Assembly: GCA_002314565.1 (NCBI GenBank) | Contig: DCGL01000133.1 | Coordinates: forward strand, 1-17,601 | Length of the DNA stretch: 17,601 nt | Reading direction: 5' to 3' | From: Clostridiales bacterium UBA1779 | GTDB lineage: Bacteria; Bacillota; Clostridia; Oscillospirales; CAG-272 | In this document: piece by piece, positions 14,069-17,601 of the stretch | Layout: each line of letters starts with the position of its first letter | Numbering within the stretch: position 1 is the stretch's first letter | Position numbers and translations under genes: made by a program | The notes under the pieces: generated by a model | Told to the model about the DNA's origin: nothing | Databases searched by the model: none | What the model saw: only the letters and a program-made list of their open reading frames with translations

Positions 14069-15100
14069 ATGAATGCTGAATTTGAGAAAAAACTGCCGAT
14101 ACCAATGGAAGTAAAGCAGATGTATCCGCTGTCGGATAATCTGGCGCTTCTGTGGAAGGAAAGAGACCGCGAGCTGAAGGACATTCTTTCGGGGCGCGAA
14201 AAAAAGCTGATTCTGATAATCGGGCCCTGCTCTGCCGACAATGAGGAAAGCGTTCTTGATTACATATCAAGACTGCGCGGAATTCAGGACAGAGTGAAGG
14301 ATAAGCTTTTTATCATACCGCGAATTTATACGAACAAGCCGAGAACCAGCGGTGACGGATACAAGGGCCTGCTTCATCAGCCTGACCCGACCGCTAAGCC
14401 CGACCTCCTCAGGGGAATCGTTGCGACCCGCGAGCTGCATATGAGAGCAATGACCGAAACCGGCTTTACCTGTGCCGATGAGCTGCTTTATCCCGAAAAC
14501 CACAAATACCTGGATGACATCCTCGGATACGTTTCCGTCGGGGCAAGGTCCGTCGAAGACCAGCAGCACCGCCTTACGGCCTCCGCAATCGAAGTACCGG
14601 TCGGAATGAAGAATCCGACCTCCGGCGACCTGGCCGTAATGATAAATGCAATACACGCGGCTCAGCATCAGCATTCGTTCATTTACCGCGGCTGGGCAGT
14701 GCATTCGGGCGGCAATCCCTTCGCTCACGCAATACTGCGCGGTTATATGAATAAAACCGGGGGGTCCATTCCGAACTATCACTACGATGACCTTGCCGCG
14801 CTGTGTGACACGTATTTTGCAGCAGGGCTTGAAAATCCTGCCTGCATTATAGATACGAACCATTCGAACTCCGGCAAAAATTATCTTGAACAGCCGCGAA
14901 TCGTCAGCGAAGTGCTTGGAAGTATGCACCATAACGCGGATATCGGAAGAATGGTCAAGGGCTTTATGATTGAAAGCTATATAGAGGACGGAGCCCAAAA
15001 GATAGGCGACGGCGTTTACGGCAAATCCATCACCGACCCCTGTCTCGGGTGGCAGAAAACCGAGCGAATGATTCTGGAGCTCGCCGAAAACTTTGTATGA
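14069..15100 (+). CDS. 3-deoxy-7-phosphoheptulonate (DAHP) synthase, class I alpha
   Basis: This 343-residue cytoplasmic enzyme condenses phosphoenolpyruvate and erythrose 4-phosphate, the first step of aromatic amino acid synthesis. It resembles AroF/G/H: IGPCSAD (51-57), KPRTSGDGYKG (90-100), GARSVEDQQHR, VPVGMKNPTSGD and IDTNHSNSGK. The expected metal ligands are C54, H265, E302 and D323, close to the E. coli numbering. The N-terminal ~45 residues correspond to the regulatory extension of this class; which aromatic amino acid inhibits it cannot be read. GGAG at 14055-14058 lies 10 nt before the ATG. It is a single-gene unit with its own strong promoter and a hairpin afterwards. No other shikimate gene is in the window. 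Confidence 0.92.
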   Translation: MNAEFEKKLPIPMEVKQMYPLSDNLALLWKERDRELKDILSGREKKLILIIGPCSADNEESVLDYISRLRGIQDRVKDKLFIIPRIYTNKPRTSGDGYKGLLHQPDPTAKPDLLRGIVATRELHMRAMTETGFTCADELLYPENHKYLDDILGYVSVGARSVEDQQHRLTASAIEVPVGMKNPTSGDLAVMINAIHAAQHQHSFIYRGWAVHSGGNPFAHAILRGYMNKTGGSIPNYHYDDLAALCDTYFAAGLENPACIIDTNHSNSGKNYLEQPRIVSEVLGSMHHNADIGRMVKGFMIESYIEDGAQKIGDGVYGKSITDPCLGWQKTERMILELAENFV

Positions 15101-15106
15101 AAGTCA

Positions 15107-15135
15107 GAAAAGCAGGCGCTTACGCTCTGCTTTTC
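15107..15135 (+). terminator. Terminator-like hairpin after DAHP synthase gene
   Basis: GAAAAGCAG (15107-15115) pairs perfectly with CTGCTTTTC (15127-15135) around an 11-nt loop, 6 nt after the stop codon. The T-run is inside the 3' arm, so it resembles a terminator with an overlapping U-tract and could work in both directions. Confidence 0.65.
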
Positions 15136-15197
15136 ATTTACCGCGCTGACGCAACCGAACATAACCAAAATAATCAAAATCAGTCATTTGCAGTTGG

Positions 15198-15226
15198 TTG
15201 AATATCGGGCAACTATAGTATACAAT
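15198..15226 (+). promoter_or_regulatory. Promoter and candidate operator of the second ABC operon
   Basis: TTGAAT at 15198-15203, a 17-nt spacer and TACAAT at 15221-15226 form a good promoter. An inverted repeat AGTTG (15192-15196)/CAACT (15210-15214) brackets the -35, and ATACAAT is repeated at 15220 and 15231. These are candidate sites for the XRE-AbrB regulator encoded at 16694. Confidence 0.55.
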
Positions 15227-15258
15227 ATTCATACAATTCACAGAAGGAGTGAAGCATT

Positions 15259-15981
15259 ATGAGTATTGCGGAAATTCGCAATCTGAACAAAGCATACCCG
15301 TCATTCAGGCTGCAGGATGTTTCCTTTGACATCAGAGAGGGAAGAATCACGGGCTTTATCGGAAGAAACGGGGCCGGAAAAACGACGACAATCAAGTCGA
15401 TATTGAATCTTGTCCATCCGGATAACGGCGAAATCGTATATTTCGGCAAAAAACTTGCAGATAACGAGTCTGAAATTAAGAAGCTTATCGGCTATTCTAC
15501 GGGCAGCGTCAACTGGTATCCGAGAAAGAAAATCAAGGAAATAGTAAGCACTGTCCGCGATTTTTACGATACATGGGACGAAGAAGCTTACCGCAGATAT
15601 CTTTCTCTTTTCAATCTTGATGAAAATAAAGCCGCACGTGAGCTGTCCGAGGGAATGAAGGTCAAGTGCAATCTGCTGATAGCACTGTCTCACAAGGCGC
15701 GTATTCTCATACTTGATGAGCCGACAAGCGGTCTTGACCCGTTTTCAAGGGACGAGCTGACTGAAATATTCATAAAGCTGAAGGAAGAAGGCGTAGCAGT
15801 ATTCTTTTCAACCCACATTATTTCGGATATTGAAAAATGCGCCGACGATATCGTGTATATCTCAGGCGGACGCATAGTTGCGGCTCTTCCGAAGAAGGAG
15901 TTTGAAACCCGGTATTCACTACCGGGTGAAAGCCTTGAAGAAACGTTTCTTCGTATGGAAAGAGGTGAGAGAAATGCTTAA
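15259..15981 (+). CDS. ABC transporter ATP-binding protein (YtrB-like)
   Basis: This 240-residue ATPase has Walker A GRNGAGKT near 35-42, a signature LSEGMKVKCNLLIAL, Walker B RILILDEPTSGLDP and switch His in FFSTHIIS. The short C-terminal tail ending GESLEETFLRMERG is typical of small drug/peptide exporter ATPases. AAGGAG at 15244-15249 precedes the ATG. It overlaps the permease gene by 8 bases, giving translational coupling, and the operon ends with a regulator gene. It should drive export of an unknown compound with the small ABC-2 permease. The YtrB resemblance is by size and motif only; the regulator here is not of the GntR type usual for ytr operons. Confidence 0.87.
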   Translation: MSIAEIRNLNKAYPSFRLQDVSFDIREGRITGFIGRNGAGKTTTIKSILNLVHPDNGEIVYFGKKLADNESEIKKLIGYSTGSVNWYPRKKIKEIVSTVRDFYDTWDEEAYRRYLSLFNLDENKAARELSEGMKVKCNLLIALSHKARILILDEPTSGLDPFSRDELTEIFIKLKEEGVAVFFSTHIISDIEKCADDIVYISGGRIVAALPKKEFETRYSLPGESLEETFLRMERGERNA

Positions 15982-16627
15982 GCTGCTCAGAAAGGAGTTC
16001 AGACTCAGCGCCTCGATCCTGTCATTCCTCTTTATCCCCTTCGGACTTATGTTCTTTCTGCCGGGATATCCCGTATTGTGCGGGGTCTTCTTTGTGACTC
16101 TCGGTCTTTTCCAGAGCTTTCAGAACGCAAGGGAGACGAACGATATACTGTTTTCGGCACTCCTGCCGCTTGCAAAGCGCGACGTCGTAAAGGGAAAGTA
16201 CCTTTTCGTCTGTTTTATCGAAATCTGTGCGTTGATTCTTATGGGGGCAGCTGCCGCCGTCAGAATGACGGTTCTTGCCGATTCGGAAGTATACAGGTCC
16301 AACGCCCTTATGAATGCAAATTTCTTTGCACTCGGCCTTGCTTTCGTTATTTTCGGATTGTTCAATTCAGTATTTGTCGGCGGATTTTTCAAAACCGCAT
16401 ACAAATTCGCAGGGCCTTTCCTGACATATATAATAAGCGCCTTTGTCACTCTCGGGGCAGGCGAAGCTCTGCACTGTTTTCCGGGGCTTGAATTTCTCAA
16501 CGCATTCGGAACGGATAATATCGGTATTCAGCTTGCACTGCTGGCAGCCGGATTTCTCATATATCTGCTTCTCACATATATTTCTTTCAAAAAATCGTGC
16601 AGATACTTTGAAAGAATCGACCTTTAA
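15974..16627 (+). CDS. ABC-2 type permease (PF13346-like)
   Basis: This 217-residue membrane protein has about six hydrophobic helices, in two groups of close pairs: around 13-29, 32-48, 78-97, 115-140, 143-163 and 188-207. The segment RETNDILFSALLPLAKRDVVKGKYLF after the second helix is characteristic of the small ABC-2 permease group PF13346. The open frame extends 32 codons upstream inside the ATPase gene, but the ATG at 15974 has GAGGTGAG just before it and begins with the usual MLKLLRKEF. It pairs with the ATPase at 15259. The regulator start lies 66 nt downstream. Confidence 0.82.
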   Translation: MLKLLRKEFRLSASILSFLFIPFGLMFFLPGYPVLCGVFFVTLGLFQSFQNARETNDILFSALLPLAKRDVVKGKYLFVCFIEICALILMGAAAAVRMTVLADSEVYRSNALMNANFFALGLAFVIFGLFNSVFVGGFFKTAYKFAGPFLTYIISAFVTLGAGEALHCFPGLEFLNAFGTDNIGIQLALLAAGFLIYLLLTYISFKKSCRYFERIDL

Positions 16628-16693
16628 TAAATGACTGCTGTATGCCGTAACACGGTTAATCTGCGGCTGCAAAATACTATCCCGGAGGGACAA

Positions 16694-17125
16694 ATGTTAA
16701 AAGATAATCTGATAATGCTCAGAAACATCAACGGATATTCACAGGAAGAGCTTGCCGAAAAAATCAATATCTCCCGTCAGGCATATGCAAAATGGGAAAG
16801 CGGAGCGACCGTTCCGGACGTTGAAAAATGCGCAAGACTTGCCGAAATATACGGAGTAACCGTTGACAGTCTGATTAAAACCGAATCAGCAGAAGGTATC
16901 GGAGTTCTGCCTCCTGCCCCAAAGGGGAAAAATATCTGGGGTTCCATAACCGTAAACGACCGCGGCCAGATTGTCATACCCAAGGGAGCAAGAGATAAAT
17001 TCGGCCTTGTGTCCGGAAGGAGGCTTATCGTACTCAGTGACGACGAAGGAATCGTACTGATTCCGGCGGAAAAATTTGAAGAGAATATCCGTAAAATCAT
17101 GGAGCTTGCCTCTGTAAAAAATTAA
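16694..17125 (+). CDS. XRE-type HTH fused to AbrB-like domain, transcriptional regulator
   Basis: This 143-residue protein joins two DNA-binding modules. Residues about 3-60 are an XRE/HTH_3 domain (LRNINGYSQEELAEKINISR, then AYAKWESGATVPDVE). Residues about 82-130 form an AbrB/SpoVT swapped-hairpin domain (ITVNDRGQIVIPKGARDKFG, then GRRLIVLSDDEGIVLIP). A Pro-rich linker (VLPPAPKGK) separates them. The frame is open to an ATG at 16631, but GGAGGG at 16684-16689 and the domain start favour 16694. It follows the ABC genes in the same direction and probably controls them and itself. A short inverted repeat CCGT-AAC-ACGG (16645-16655) in its leader is a possible binding site. Confidence 0.85.
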   Translation: MLKDNLIMLRNINGYSQEELAEKINISRQAYAKWESGATVPDVEKCARLAEIYGVTVDSLIKTESAEGIGVLPPAPKGKNIWGSITVNDRGQIVIPKGARDKFGLVSGRRLIVLSDDEGIVLIPAEKFEENIRKIMELASVKN

Positions 17126-17150
17126 ATAAACCTCAAAAAGGGAGCCTCAA

Positions 17151-17179
17151 TGCGGTGTGTTCTTAAGGACACATTGCGG
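17151..17179. repeat. Near-palindrome flanked by TGCGG repeats
   Basis: TGTGTTC-TTAA-GGACACA (17156-17173) is an 18-bp near-palindrome with one G-T pair, placed between two TGCGG direct repeats (17151-17155 and 17175-17179). No T-run follows, so it is not a clear terminator. A second small palindrome TTAC-GGT-GTAA is at 17184-17194. The rest of 17126-17269 holds only the minus-strand terminator. Confidence 0.45.
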
Positions 17180-17217
17180 AAAGTTACGGTGTAATCCTCC
17201 TTCCTGATTCGGGCAAC

Positions 17218-17251
17218 AAAAAAGCCGACAGGACTTTTACATCCCATCGGC
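17218..17251 (-). terminator. Terminator for the minus-strand gene
   Basis: Read on the minus strand, GCCGA (17251-17247) pairs with TCGGC (17228-17224), with further partial GGG/CC pairing inside, and is followed by six T residues (17223-17218). It lies about 20 nt after the stop of the partial gene on that strand. Confidence 0.65.
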
Positions 17252-17269
17252 ATGGTTTGTTATTCGGTT

Positions 17270-17601
17270 TTATCTTGCGTCTTTGCTTCGTTCCTTCTTT
17301 TTCAGAAGCTGTAAGGATTTGTCCAGTATTTTCTCTTTTCTTTCACGGAGCATTGTTTTATAAAAGATTTTTTGCAGCTCGGTAATATACGGCGTATTAT
17401 CAATCAGCGAATTGATTTTATTCATATCAATTCTCGGCAACATTCTTTTCAGTGCCGCATTACAGTCGGGATATTCAAGAGAAGATATAAAATCAAAGTA
17501 GTTGATTTTCTGACCGTTTTGCTTATTTTCTTTGCCGTTCTTAGTAAATGTCCCGAGCAAGGTTTCCTGCGCACGAATACCTACGATATTAAATATCTGA
17601 G
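17270..17601 (-). CDS. 3' part of an unidentified gene (possibly HipA-like)
   Basis: The frame is open from the window end to TAA at 17272-17270, giving about 109 C-terminal residues; the start lies outside. The visible part is charged and mostly helical, with YFDFISSLEYPDCNAALKRM, a MLPRIDMNKINSLIDNTPYI segment and a Lys-rich end (LLKKKERSKDAR). The pattern of a short helical tail with a TPYITELQKIFYKTML-type motif reminds me of the C-terminal tails of HipA-like kinase proteins in Clostridia. No kinase motif is visible, so this is only a weak guess. A TTG at 17560 is not a convincing start because the frame continues upstream. It converges on the ABC operon, and a terminator follows. Confidence 0.6.
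   Translation of the reverse strand, partial: QIFNIVGIRAQETLLGTFTKNGKENKQNGQKINYFDFISSLEYPDCNAALKRMLPRIDMNKINSLIDNTPYITELQKIFYKTMLRERKEKILDKSLQLLKKKERSKDAR

Noticed and set aside
14267..14998. 243-codon minus-strand frame inside the DAHP synthase gene
   Set aside because: It is the shadow of a well-conserved enzyme gene; it has no motif or ribosome site of its own.
16631..16693. Longer N-terminus for the XRE-AbrB regulator from an ATG at 16631
   Set aside because: It has no ribosome site and the added 21 residues do not fit the XRE domain; GGAGGG directly precedes the ATG at 16694.

Overview
The window looks like a chromosomal segment of a low-to-mid-GC Gram-positive anaerobe of the Clostridia type. 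This is an inference from AGGAGG-like ribosome binding sites before nearly every gene, sigma-A type promoters (several with an extended TGn -10), occasional TTG/GTG starts, BcrA-like ABC exporters with a two-component system, and an XRE-AbrB regulator. No rRNA, tRNA, CRISPR array, transposase or phage gene was seen. No gene-free stretch exceeds 300 bases.

Region 1 (1-2160): a thioredoxin gene preceded by a perfect 17-bp inverted repeat and followed by a terminator, then a separately promoted gene for a ceramidase-like amidohydrolase (paralog A) closed by a strong terminator.

Region 2 (2214-8741): one strong extended -10 promoter drives six tightly packed genes: a lipocalin-like/transglutaminase-like protein, a PHP metallohydrolase, a second ceramidase-like protein (paralog B), and the complete De Ley-Doudoroff galactonate route: galactonate dehydratase (dgoD), 2-dehydro-3-deoxygalactonokinase (dgoK) and KDPGal aldolase (dgoA). 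Gaps are 13-25 nt and dgoK/dgoA overlap. The simplest reading is that the front three genes and paralog A release or process a conjugated galactonate-type compound, and dgoDKA turn the sugar acid into pyruvate and glyceraldehyde 3-phosphate. Both ceramidase-like proteins lack a signal peptide and carry Cys where the family's zinc-binding His and nucleophilic Ser are expected. This is the best candidate for an undescribed system here.

Region 3 (8784-12288): an OmpR-family response regulator, a BcrA-like ABC ATPase, its permease and a single-membrane-segment histidine kinase form a detoxification/antimicrobial-peptide-type module. A perfect TTTAAG-N5-TTTAAG direct repeat (CiaR-type box) plus a third half-site lies before the ABC genes and is the likely regulator target.

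Region 4 (12289-15135): a YfcC/DcuC-superfamily transporter is bracketed by two 164-bp direct repeats (97.6% identical) that copy the last 26 codons of the kinase plus a hairpin. A class I DAHP synthase gene with a near-consensus promoter follows.

Region 5 (15198-17601): a second ABC exporter (ATPase plus ABC-2 permease) with an XRE-AbrB fusion regulator, a short palindrome-rich intergenic stretch, and the 3' part of an unidentified gene on the minus strand running off the window end.
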